Shown one piece after another: positions 24,728 to 35,171 of a stretch of DNA of 64,000 nt (its first letter is position 1; every line of letters begins with the position of its first letter). The stretch spans positions 3,410,001 through 3,474,000 of the forward strand of contig JAPTOF010000017.1 in the NCBI GenBank assembly GCA_028554755.1. Reading direction: 5' to 3'. Origin of the DNA: Cordia subcordata (lineage: Eukaryota > Streptophyta > Magnoliopsida > Boraginales > Cordiaceae). A program made the translations under genes and the position numbers. Below the pieces are notes generated by a model. That model made no database searches and was not told the origin of the DNA. It worked only from the letters and a program-made list of their open reading frames with translations.

Positions 24728-24929
24728 GGGCATGTTTGGACAATGTTTTTTTGTTAAAAAGCATTTTTTTTAAAAAAAATATTTTATTTTTTAATAAGTA
24801 TTTGAATTAAGTTTAAAAAAAATTTAAGACTCTGCTCTAAAAATCAAAAATTTGAGTTTGTCAAAAAAAGCATTTTTTTAAAAAACTATATAAAAAGCGT
24901 TTTTTTTTAAAATTAATCTGAACCAGTCC
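24728..24929. mobile_element. Harbinger-like MITE, family A copy 2
   Basis: It begins GGGCATGTTTGGACAATG and ends with ATCTGAACCAGTCC. TAA is present on both sides (24725-24727 and 24930-24932). Confidence 0.7.
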
Positions 24930-25248
24930 TAAAACTACTATTATGGGATTTTTGTGACAGCTTATCACATCGTGATGGTTTTGATTTATCTTTTTCCTAT
25001 TATTTCTTTTCTCATCTTCTTTATGTTTATGTCTTAAATATGTTTCTCTTTCTACCTTTTTTTTCTTTGTTTCGGTACTGTACTTATCTTTAAATGCTTC
25101 CTTTAAGGGATAAGTCTTAAAGTTTTTAAATTTAGCTATATTTAATGCTGGTTATTGGGCAACGCTATAAATGCCTGCTTTTCAATACACATGATCAATG
25201 TAATCTGGTTTGGATTACTATACATTGATGTGATTAATGTAATCTGAC

Positions 25249-25646
25249 TTAGACTCTGTTTGGTCTAACAGTGAGATTTCAGCTATTGACTTATAAAGCT
25301 TTTAGTAGTAAAGTTTTGGATAAAAGTGCTGTTTAATAAAAGCAATTAGTTGTTTGGCCTGATATTTTAGTAATCGAGCTTTCAGTTGTTTTAATGTTAA
25401 TATTAAATTTTCAAAAATATAGAACAGTATTTTTGAGAAAAAATGAATAAAGACAAATTTTGACATAACATAAAACAGCTTTCCAAAATCTTTTTTTTGA
25501 AAAGTTCCAATTTGGAGCTTTTGGTTTTTCAGCTTTAGCTTTTATGTAAAAGTTCTTTTTAAAATGGGTCAAACAAATTAATTTTAACTTTTAGACTCAT
25601 AAAAAATACTTTTAAATCCTAAAAAACTGGACCAAACAGACTCTTA
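25249..25646. mobile_element. Harbinger-like MITE, family C, TTA target duplication
   Basis: The ends GACTCTGTTTGGTCTAAC and, on the other strand, GAGTCTGTTTGGTCCAG enclose 392 bp (25252-25643). TTA precedes and follows the element. The inverted arms extend inward with interruptions. Confidence 0.8.
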
Positions 25647-25834
25647 GCAAATCATATTCATCTAATAGTGTGGCAATATTGATAAAGTTATTTGTTCTTT
25701 TAACGGACAAAAGACTTGGATTTGTAGATGAAATTTGCAGGTCTTCTCCCAAATAATCTATAAAAAATTATTTTTCAAACTATATTTTGATATGAGGTTT
25801 AATTTAATGCTTAGCATACAAATTGATCATGAGT

Positions 25835-26136
25835 GTTGTCATATCACGAGTACCGCCGACTCGACGGGACCCGCTAACCCTTCCTAAATGGAGTGGATCA
25901 TTTTTTGTGAGTTGGCAAAGTGCCTACACACCCAACCCTTGGTGGGTTGGAGGGTTTGCGGGTTGGCAAGTTAAGTGAGTTAGCCTTTCATATTTTCAAA
26001 ATAGAAATTTAAAATTATGCATTTTTTTAACAAAATAATTATGAAAACAAATATGTAAATGCTTAAATTACATTGGACCATAATCAATCACAAAAGTGAT
26101 AATTACATATATATATATACACACACACATATACAT

Positions 26137-26167
<31 letters not shown>

Positions 26168-26392
26168 CACATACATACATATATGTATTTATATATATAC
26201 GTATATATGTGGCGGTGGTTAGCACAGGTTAAAAGGGTTGTGATGGGTTACCCACAGCCGCGGGGGAACCCGACCCACATGTTTGTCAAGTTACATCGGG
26301 TTAACTTATTTGTCTCGCGACTTATCTTAACCTCTTTTTTCAGTAAGTTAGGCGGATAGACCTGCAAGTCTCCACCTATTTTGCCAACTCTA
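25835..26392. mobile_element. hAT-like MITE, inverted relative of 24117-24616
   Basis: The right end reads TTTTGCCAACTCTATA, the complement of the TAGAGTTGGCAAAA terminus. The left half carries the GGGTTTGCGGGTTGGCAAG and AAGTGAGTTAGCC sequences of the sister copy. The left terminus is decayed. A TA/CA microsatellite sits inside. Confidence 0.6.
26101..26208. repeat. Compound (TA)n/(CA)n microsatellite
   Basis: Runs of ATAT and ACAC with TACATACAT interruptions lie inside the hAT-like element. Confidence 0.85.
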
Positions 26393-27599
26393 TATAAATT
26401 CATGATTGTTATATCCAAGAGATAACTTTGATGATAAGGAGGATGGTAAATTAAAGAGTCTATTAAATTAAGACATAAGACTGAAAATTACCCAAATATT
26501 GGGAAACTAGCATCACCCATGAAATGTGGAATGGAGTTTTATTGCAAATTATACCGTACACCCTATACACAGTATACCCACTTAGCATGATATACCTAAC
26601 TTTTTTTGTGCATCACGCGCCTTGAAAAAGGATAAACAATAAGCTCATCAGTACTGTTCTCTCTCCTCTCCCTTCTCTCGCCTCTCCTTTTCTCTCTTTT
26701 CTCTCTTCTCCCCCTTCTCATCTTCTCTTTTCTATCTTCTCACGTTGGTGACTCTATAAACCACCTCGCACAATGCCATCAGCACCAACAAGTTCCTCAT
26801 CGCGCGAAGAACCTAATTGCATAAGATCTGGAGCTTTCATACACCATCAAATGCCGCCGTTGTTAAGCTCCTGCTAGCAAGATTCCGACATCTCCAAGGT
26901 CACACCACCTACTGGTGGTGCAACTACCATTACTCTTGCAGGATTGTTGCATTTTACTGATGGATTTTGGTCTTGTTGTCATAGTACTTTGGTTGACAAG
27001 TGAAACGATTCTAATTTTTCCTTTTTTTATAGAACATAAATAAGTGATTAAGTTTGTACAACCACGATCAGTTCATTTTCTTTGAAACAAAATCAACTAA
27101 ATTTGGTTATTTCTAAAAAAGGCATACAAAGCAACCATGTTTCTTCGTCTACAGCAAAATACAAAAGTTTGCTTTTCAACTATATAGTTCATGTGTTCTA
27201 TCAAACCTATAAATTTTTGTTCTTCCCAAAAATTGCAGCAAATGTATTAACTAGATTAGCATGGATTGTCAAAAAATATTTTGGTTAAGGCAGATCCTTA
27301 TTGATGCCCTTTAAGTGTAGAAAGAGACTCATGAATTAAAAGCAAATCTATAGTGATGTACAAGTAAGTGATATATGTTGTTTTTAGCTCCTCTTTTTTT
27401 CCATTCTTTTCTTCTCTCCCTCTCTCTTGTGGTCAAGTTTTTAGATTGATTGTTTGCAATTTGGTAGATTATAGTCATGTTATGGGAGTGAGAGGATATG
27501 CATATCTATACGAGTTAGTGTTATTTTGTAGCGTTGGAGATATTGTTGAAAATTTAAAAAGGAAGATGAGGAGGAGAAAAGTTGAGGAGAAAAGACAAA
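26393..27599. other. Intergenic with a polypyrimidine tract
   Basis: About 26655-26745 is nearly pure C/T (CTCTCCTCTCCC repeats). Sequence just downstream (to about 26980) is less AT-rich than its surroundings and holds an ATG at 26773 with a frame of only some 34 codons. It may be remnant leader sequence of a lost gene. No homology is recognised. Confidence 0.4.
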
Positions 27600-28250
27600 T
27601 TTTCTTTTCACCTGTGAACATGTGGTATTAAAATTGTAAATATAAAAAAATGTGAAATGTAAACATAGAAAAATTATGAATATGTAATATAAAAATTGTG
27701 GACATTTAATATAAAGATTGTGAATGTATAAAAATTGTGAACACATAATATAAAGATTATGAACATATAATATAAAGATTTATGTGTGATTCTATTTAGA
27801 GAGTTAATACTAAGAGTGATATGACTTATTAGTATCATTTTCTTTGAAAGGTTGGGATTTGGTGGTTCGCCACATAAGTTTTTTATTTTGAGATTTTTGA
27901 ATTTGAAACTTGTAAGTTTTGAACATAGCATTAACAAGTTGTGACACATGTCGTTCACAATTACGAACATTTTAGTCAAAGTTGTGAATGTGTCATTTGT
28001 TAATTGTGAAAATATAATATAAAAAATTTTGAACATATAATATAAGAGTGGTAAATAATTAAATTTATGAACATACCGTATAAAACTTGCGACCAATTAA
28101 AAATTTTGAATATATAATATTAAAATTGTGAACAAGTAATATGAAATATATCAATAATTAAAAATTGTGAACTTGCAATATGAAAATTGTGAATGTATAA
28201 TATAAAAATTATGAACATATAATATAAAGATTGTGAACGGGTGCACAATG
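27600..28250. repeat. Degenerate AT-rich tandem repeat, unit about 20-26 bp
   Basis: The motif ATTGTGAACATATAATATAAA and variants recur at least 14 times (27640-27785 and 27995-28240), with a less regular middle (27785-27990) that still shows GTGAATGTG and TTGTGAA pieces. It has no coding meaning. Confidence 0.8.
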
Positions 28251-29025
28251 CTATATTAAATATTTTTATGATTTATTTAAAGTGCGTGAAATTTAATAAT
28301 TCATCAAAATTTCATTTTTGTTTCTCATTTCTCTTTAAACTCTTTCATAATGTATATATCTGACTATTCTTAAGAAGGTATAACGCTTTACTTCAAAATA
28401 TAAAAGACGATTATTAAAAAAAAGGATAAATTATTCATTTGGTCTCTTGTCTTTAATTTGACTATTTTGACAATTAAAACCCTTATTTCTAAAACACGAC
28501 CCGTACTTTAATTAATGATTTTGTTAATCCTGAGTTACAAAATCAAAAAAAATAATATTTTTTAATCCCTTATAAATCTTTGTAATTTTTGATCCCATCA
28601 GTCTCTTATTTTCACAATTTGTAACATTATTAGTTTTAACACCATTATTTTGTTGTCATTTTTTAGGAAAAGAGGATCATACATCATAAAATAAGAGACT
28701 GAATTATTGTATTTTAAAAATAAAAAAGATTATTATTGGAAACACAAAATGAATCATCCACTCTAAAATTTTAAAGAACTAAAAAGTTTAGCACACTTTA
28801 AATAAGTTACAAATAGACCCTTATATTTTACCCCTTTTAAAATATGGGATAGCTAGTTTTTTTTTGTTTAAAAAAAAAAAAGCTTCCTTCACATCTTGGC
28901 TTTCTTTGACTAAGTCTAACATTACATACAATAGGAGAAAGGAGTCAACATCTTTGTCAGTCTTTGGCGCTAAATGCAACAGCCTTTTTTTTTTTTGGTA
29001 AAAGCAACAGCTTCTTTGATAGAGG
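28251..29025. other. AT-rich intergenic
   Basis: Contains an 8-bp direct repeat GCAACAGC (28976-28983, 29004-29011) around a T-run, possibly the last trace of a poly(A) insertion. Nothing else is recognised. Confidence 0.4.
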
Positions 29026-29366
29026 TCTACTAGCTAATGCGTGTCTTTCACACGGGTACAGGTGCATGTAAAGGGGTGGGTGTACAGTGATTCAGGTGTA
29101 TGATATACGAACTGGAGTTTTATGTGATCACTTTTTATCTAGTAGAAAAAAATCATATGTTTTTAATATGGGTAGATTTGACATGAACTCATAATTTTAG
29201 GCCATTGATTTGAAGGAAACACCGACTAACTCGAGTCCTTTGGTCTCAAGTTATATTTATATTTCATTATCACATAAACCATAAAAATTGACTATCAATA
29301 ATTAAAAAAATACTAAAACTCTAAAAATACTCATTCATTCGGTGCATTGCACGAATTACACCCTAA
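29026..29366 (+). mobile_element. Possible small non-autonomous Helitron
   Basis: The putative 3' end has a hairpin (GTGCATTGCAC, 29342-29352) followed after 10 bases by CTAA and then T. This matches the Helitron rule of a hairpin 10-12 bp before CTRR with insertion before T. The putative 5' end is TCTACTAGCTAATGCGTG. The base before it is G rather than the expected A, and no second copy is available to confirm the ends. Confidence 0.4.
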
Positions 29367-29369
29367 TTT

Positions 29370-30038
29370 AATAGACAACAAGACCAAACTTCGCCAATGT
29401 CACAGCACATAATGTTAGTTTAAAGTTTAATTAAACAAAAAACTAGAGTTTCAAAAATAACCAAAATAATCAGAACTTTATTTTATCAATATGTAAAATA
29501 GATACAATAGTAACATAAGATTTGGAAATAAAACAGTATTCAAATAGAAAATAGTCAAGGCTTGAACGGATCGATGTCCTTAAGGGATTTACGCCACTCA
29601 CTCGGTGCTAGAGGTTGTGGCGTGTTTCTTCTAGGATACAATGACTATACCTCTTATGTATGGTAACATACCAATGCAAGGGCCTGGGTACTGGTGTGAA
29701 GAACTCTCTCTTTATGAATCCTAGAATATAATATGTTAGAATGTGAGTATGATATTTAGAGATTTTTATGTGTTTTAGGACTCTACTGGAAACTATGAAG
29801 ACAAATGCTCAAAAGTTCTTGTGTCTTACCTCAATGCAAATCTACCACTATTTATAGGAAACCTAATTGACCATTCTAATTATCATTGAAAAATTTAACG
29901 AACAAACATCTCTTGAACGTTTTTCATCATATGCCTTACATTGCTACCAAGAGAATAGCTAAAATGCCATATGTTTCTACCATAGGACTTACCAAAATGC
30001 CATCAAACCACAATTTCCATAATGATTAGCATAATATA
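29370..30038 (-). other. LTR-like or promoter-like sequence, minus strand
   Basis: On the minus strand a strong TATA box (TTCCTATAAATAGTGG, 29845-29860) is followed by about 350 bp of mixed composition and AATAAA-type poly(A) signals (about 29470-29540). Promoter plus terminator in one short non-coding block is LTR-like, but no partner LTR, primer site or target duplication was found. Confidence 0.3.
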
Positions 30039-30463
30039 GCCCGGTTGGCATTGCTTATTCTTAAGTGCTTATAAGCAAGTGTCGCTTATAAATAAAAAGT
30101 AACTTTTAAGCTAGTAATAAATAAGCAGAGATGTGTCTGGATAATATGTGCTTATAAGCTGCTGACATGTTTGGTAAATAAATGCTTATAAGTAGCAATA
30201 ATAGTTAAAATAACTAAAAAGGACATGTAACTAATTAATTTGGTAAATAAGTGCTTCTCAAGTGTAAGGACAAATATGTCATTTTAATAGGGTTGACCAC
30301 CTGGCTTATAAGAACAAAAAAAAGTATTTCCAGGTTGTTCTTTTTTTTTTTTTGGCTTATAAGCAACCTTAAATGACTTATAAGTAAGTTTGCCAAACAT
30401 GTAAGTTTTATTTTTGGCTTATAAGCTAGTCAAACCAGCTTATAAGCAATGCCAAACACCCTC
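30039..30463. mobile_element. Harbinger-like MITE, family B copy 3
   Basis: The ends are GCCCGGTTGGCATTGCTTA and, on the other strand, GAGGGTGTTTGGCATTGCTT. TTA follows the right end and ATA precedes the left. The interior is co-linear with the copy at 7486-7915. It directly abuts the LINE fragment that begins at 30467. Confidence 0.8.
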
Positions 30464-30466
30464 TTA

Positions 30467-31046
30467 GTCATGCCTCGAACATTCCAAAAATCAACTGTCA
30501 TTGGGAAAAGGGAATGAGAGGGTTGCGGTTGAGTCAAGGGGCAACTTCCCTCTCTTGTTATCTGAATTTAAGTTGGTAACAAAATCCCCAATCTTGTCCC
30601 TACTTGAAACCGGTTGCACCATTTTCTTTAACCTCTCAGCATACAAGTCATCTAGTGTTTTGAAAGGGTTTGATATAGATGCCTCGTTATCTTTTAACTG
30701 TGGGTGTTTGGGGGAGATGCTCCTTGGTTTTCTCCTTTACACCATATTCCATTGCAGGGGTTCTTTATCCTTAGGTTCCCTCAAAGTAATGGCATTTGAA
30801 TTTGATGACAATCTAGGTCGACTAGGACCACGATTGGGTCCCCCGTCTTGATCTACTCCTATTTTTGTGATTTTGTGATCTCCTCACTTCACCATGATCC
30901 AAGGGCCTAGATATAGTATTTTGTTGCAAATCCTTTTTTACCACAATTTGTGTCCTCATAACCAAAGTTATTACAATTCTGACAAAGAACAGGGCACCAT
31001 AAATACTTAACTTTCACTTCAACAAATTTTCCTTTTACAAACTTTT
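30467..31046 (-). pseudogene. LINE (L1 type) fragment: end of ORF1 and first codons of ORF2
   Basis: The minus strand reads VKGKFVEVKVKYLWCPVLC, then QNCNNFGYEDTNC (about 30935-31040). This is the zinc-knuckle part of plant L1 ORF1 with the last His changed. After a region with several stops it ends in MTVDFWNVRGM (about 30467-30500), the typical start of the ORF2 endonuclease (WNVRG). ORF2 is cut at the MITE boundary. The N-terminal part of the same ORF1 lies at 38380-38544 and 39950-40075, displaced by two insertions. An overlapping plus-strand frame of about 116 codons is only its shadow. Confidence 0.8.
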
Positions 31047-31170
31047 TTTATAAATAAAACCATTTATTAAATTATTTCTAAAAATAACTTTATCTGAGAA
31101 TGTATTTCAAATATAGTGTTTTTGGTGATTGAATAACCGAAATCGGCATTTGAATATAGGTAAATTTGCG

Positions 31171-31270
31171 CATTTAACACAGTACCATTGAGGCCAAATT
31201 TCAGCTTTGGGATAGCCGAATTCGGCTATTCAAAAGCTGAAATTTGGCCTCAATGGTACTGTGTTAAATG
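31171..31270. repeat. Near-perfect 100-bp palindrome in the MULE left end
   Basis: The two 50-base halves meet at GCCGAA|TTCGGC (31220/31221) with no spacer and are complementary except at two positions. The outer edges are CATTTAACAC and GTGTTAAATG. It could extrude as a cruciform or fold as RNA into a long hairpin. Confidence 0.95.
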
Positions 31271-32024
31271 ACGCGGTAAATTAGTCTCGTTTTTAATGTT
31301 TCGGCGATTGAATACCCGAATTCGGCTATTCAAAAGCCGAACGTTAATCAGATTTAACCCCCCTCCCAACTTCTTCTTCTTCACCCCTTTGTTTTTGTTT
31401 TTCTCCCCTTCCATATTCCCCCATAAAAATTAAGCTCCCAAGCACTCATTATAACTCAAAACAAGCTTCAAACCTAGGAATTTGCCTCTTCTTGTAAGTT
31501 TTTTAAAGTTTTTACCGATTTAAATTATTGATTTTTACGTGCATATATATGTTTTATATGTATGCATATGTTATATATGTATATCATGTGTATGTATATA
31601 TCGTATTTATGCATATATATATGCTGTGTATGTATATATATGTTGTGTATGTATATGTTATATAAAAATGTTGGTATAGTTGTTGATATTGTAAATGTGT
31701 AGTTTAGTTTTAGATATAGACAATTGGAAAATTAAAATTAATAGGAAATTTGAAAAAAATGAAAATTAATGAAATTAAAAATTTTAAAGTAATATTTAAT
31801 TTATTAATTACTATGTTTAGAATATTATAGAATTAAAAAAAATGGAATGGAATGAAATCAAGAAATAGGAATTTTTTAAACTTATAAACAATTGTAGGAA
31901 GTATTGAATTTAATAGTTATTAATTAGTGTGATTATTATTAGTTTATTAATAGTTTGTTATTATTTTCATTATTCTAATTATGATTATTATATAGTAATA
32001 TTAGAATATTATTTGTTTTCTATT

Positions 32025-32275
32025 ATTTTTTATTATTATCATTATTATTGTAATTACTACTACTACTACTATTATCATTATCATTATCATTATCATTATC
32101 ATTATCATTATCATCATCATCATCATCATCATCATTATTATTATTATTATTATTATTGTTGTTGTTGTTGTTGTTGTAATAATAATAATTATTATTTCTA
32201 TTATGTATTATTATTATTGTTGTTGTTGTTGTTATTGTTAATAATATTGCTAGTGTTATTATTATGATTATTATC
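32025..32275. repeat. Compound trinucleotide and hexanucleotide microsatellite
   Basis: Successive blocks of CTA, ATTATC, ATC, ATT and TTG repeats, then mixed TTA/TTG. It lies in the leader region upstream of the plant-mobile-domain relic. Confidence 0.95.
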
Positions 32276-32334
32276 AATATAATTACTATTAATATATTTA
32301 TTAATTAATTTATTTATTACCTGTAGGTTACATT

Positions 32335-34768
32335 ATGGCCCATAGACCGGTACCAGAGGACACCTCCCTTCTCATTCATTATGCTCAGCATAGGACTTAT
32401 TTGATACCGACCACTACACATTTGAGGGAGGTTTGAGTACCTAGATGTGGTAAGCATCTATATGATGAGCCTGAGCACCCTCGTGTTCAGAAGGCATTGG
32501 CCACCACGGGATTTTATGGGTGTTATGTAGCGGGTGGATAGGAGTTTTATTATCCTATGCTAACTGCCCTAGTTGAGCGATGAAGAGCAGAGACGCATAC
32601 ATTCCACCTCACTTGCAGAGAGACCACAATTACATTGCAAGATGTAGCTATTTTATGGGGTTTACCCATATAAGGTGACCCTATGTCGGATATCGGTAAA
32701 GCACAGCGTCCGATTGATAGGTGGCAGCAACTATTCCAGGATCTATGTGGTGTTGCACTTCCTCAGAAGGCCATTAATGCGAGATCTGGCAAGGTAAACT
32801 TGTATGAGTTAAGGAATGTATACACCGCAACTCGTCTCTAGGAGTACACCCAAGAATAGGCTCAGCATCATGCCTGTCTACGGATATTCTCATTCTTGAA
32901 TTGCCATATATTCGTCGACGCAAGCGGTAACCAAGGAGACATGAACTAGTTGTTTGTGCTGTAGGTGTTTGGGAGAATTAGATCGTTGAATTAGGGCGAT
33001 GCAGCACTTGCATACATCTACCATCAGTTTGATTTATGTGCATATACTGCTAGAGTTAACTTATGCGGTAGATTTAGTCTTATGCAGGTATTATATTTAA
33101 TCAATTATGTTTCTGTACATTTTGCTAAATGACTTATGTTACTAATGTTGTTATTTATGTACAGTGGTGGATGTTCAATAGATTCTACATTTTCAGACCC
33201 AAACTCCAACTGCCGCCAGCACGGCAAGTGCGGAGGACACACCCTGCTAAGGATAATTGGGTGGGGTTACCGGGCAAGCCCTGTAGTGCAATATATCAGC
33301 AGTCGAAGGAGTTTCGGGATACTGCTAATTGGGGTTTACTGATGATTCGTGATGCATTGGACAAGATGTAGCTGGATCAGGTATGATAAATCTAAAGATG
33401 TATATTCACATATTGTATATACTCTTTAAGTCAATAGCTATTTAACTAATTTGAGTAACAATAATGACATCACAGTTTGATTGGGAGCCGTATATGAGCA
33501 CCATTGAGCAACTGCCATTGTATTGCACTGAGGGGTCTGATTGGTAAAGAGCATATGTCCCGCTCATCTTCAAAAAGATGGTGGAGTACCATAGACTCTA
33601 AGGGTAATGCTGTAGTTTGGATTGCGATAGTCGATCCTAGCCCCACTGTTGTGATAAATGGCAATGGACCACATCAGAGAAAAAGAGAAAATAAAGGATC
33701 ATCAGGAGTTAGCTCGATTGCGTGGTCTGTGGCAAGAGGATCGGAAGGTTATCGCTAAGGAGAGCCTATATGTAGTCCCACTGGCTCAGTATATGCGATG
33801 GTACCGACGCCGTTCCCTCACGGTTATTAGTCAATCACTATCGAATTAGACGCATCGTGGTTATCAGACACAGTCCCGGGACACAAAACGTTTCATAAGT
33901 AGAATATATAAAGTCTTCACAACTTTTGTTAAGTCTTTTATGTACATATTATTTAATGTTATTATGATGTACTTGGTGTGTAGGCGGGTACTATGAGTAC
34001 TGCATATCACCACCTACAGCGCGAGTACCAGCAACATACCTAGGGCACTTTCTCAGCTGTGAGCTTCTGGCTAGAGATGCACTTTGTGCTGGACCAGATA
34101 CAGCAGACGTCGCGACATACTTTGATGTCCCTATGTCAGCGCAACTGCATATCCCGACGTCATCGTAGCCGACGCCGCCACAACCCACACCCACATGGCC
34201 GTACTCGCCAACGCAATGAACTATCCCGGCATATTGGACTGGCCAGCCCACACAATTGTCCTCGTTGTTCACACAGGCCACGCAGTCCACACCGAGCCCC
34301 ACCGCTCATTCATCGCAGCCGTCTTCGTCAACACACGACGTTGGTGGATCATTGGGGTTCCACCAGTACACTTTAGTAAGTCAACCCTTATTCTCATTCA
34401 TGACAACCCTATTGCCGCCGATCTGACCCATGGAGCCTTCCCAGTTCGTGCATGATCCTAGTCGGATGCAGACGTCTGACCCTGCTAGTGGATCTGGTGA
34501 TTAGGGGTTTGGGCAAACCCCTGATGATGCCACACGAGTTGAGGACTATCTTCATGACAACCTACAGGTTGAGCCTCAACCGTCACATCCACTGCAGACC
34601 CAGCCTGACACCCAGCAGGCCCTGGTCGAGCAAGAAGGACCATCACAGCCTAAGCAGGGACAAAGGAAGAGGAAGCACCCGTGCGATCAGGGTCCGAGCA
34701 AGCGACAGCCCCCACAAGATAAGAAGGGACACCCTTTAGATTGTGGCACTGGACATCGTAGAGGATAG
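32335..34768 (+). pseudogene. Plant mobile domain (MAIN/MAIL1-like) gene relic within the MULE
   Basis: Translation from the ATG at 32335, just after an acceptor-like TACCTGTAG, gives MAHRPVPEDTSLLI. It continues with HPRVQKALATTGFYG, AETHTFHLTCRETTITLQDVA, ILWGLPI and RWQQLFQDLCG, the hallmark blocks of the plant mobile domain. Likely exons are 32335-33087, 33164-33380 (WWMFNRFYIFRPKL), 33476-33898 (FDWEPYMSTIEQLPLYC, later QYMRWYRRR) and 33984-34768, with GT and AG at the junctions. The C-terminus is basic and ends GHPLDCGTGHRRG. Many in-frame stops (for example near 32437, 32540, 32580, 32670, 33544) make it non-functional. Host MAIN and MAIL1 act in the nucleus in genome stability and transposon silencing. 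Relatives carried by MULEs are known. Confidence 0.82.
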
Positions 34769-34940
34769 GTTTCATTTTGGTTTTCATTAGACAATTTATG
34801 TACATTTAATTGATATATTAATTGTGACAGTATCATTGGACTATTCTTTTGTAATTAATTAATTATTTATTTATTTATTTTTTGCTTATCGGGGTTGCTT
34901 TTTCCTGTTATACAACATAGATTATACCTATGGCCAACTA

Positions 34941-35071
34941 AATCACCAATGAAGTTGATATATTAACAAAGGTTTAATCACCAATTAAATTGATATATTA
35001 ACAAAGGTGCAATCACCAATGAAGTTGATATATTAACCAAGGTTCAATCACCAATGAAGTTGATATATTAA
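34941..35071. repeat. 35-bp tandem repeat, nearly four copies
   Basis: AATCACCAAT followed by GAAGTTGATATATTAAC (or AATTAAATTGATATATTAAC) begins at 34941, 34976, 35011 and 35046. The period is exactly 35. It lies between the 3' ends of the two convergent MULE genes. Confidence 0.95.
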
Positions 35072-35171
35072 TCTTTGTAATTTTACATGACATCAAATAT
35101 ATTTTACATGATAATAGTTGGATTTTACATCACAATAGATGGATTTACTCCTAATGTCCTACCCTGGGTAG

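Noticed and set aside
26773..26880. Small ORF (about 34 codons) after the polypyrimidine tract
   Set aside because: Short, no homology recognised, no splice sites that extend it convincingly.
30501..30851. A plus-strand frame of about 116 codons
   Set aside because: The minus strand here is a LINE ORF1/ORF2 junction (zinc knuckle upstream, WNVRG at the end). The plus frame has no family resemblance and is antisense shadow.
31929..32277. Long frames on both strands rich in Tyr/His/Leu or Asn/Asp
   Set aside because: They are translations of trinucleotide microsatellites, not proteins. The same applies to poly-Asn and poly-Ile frames at 39120-39374.
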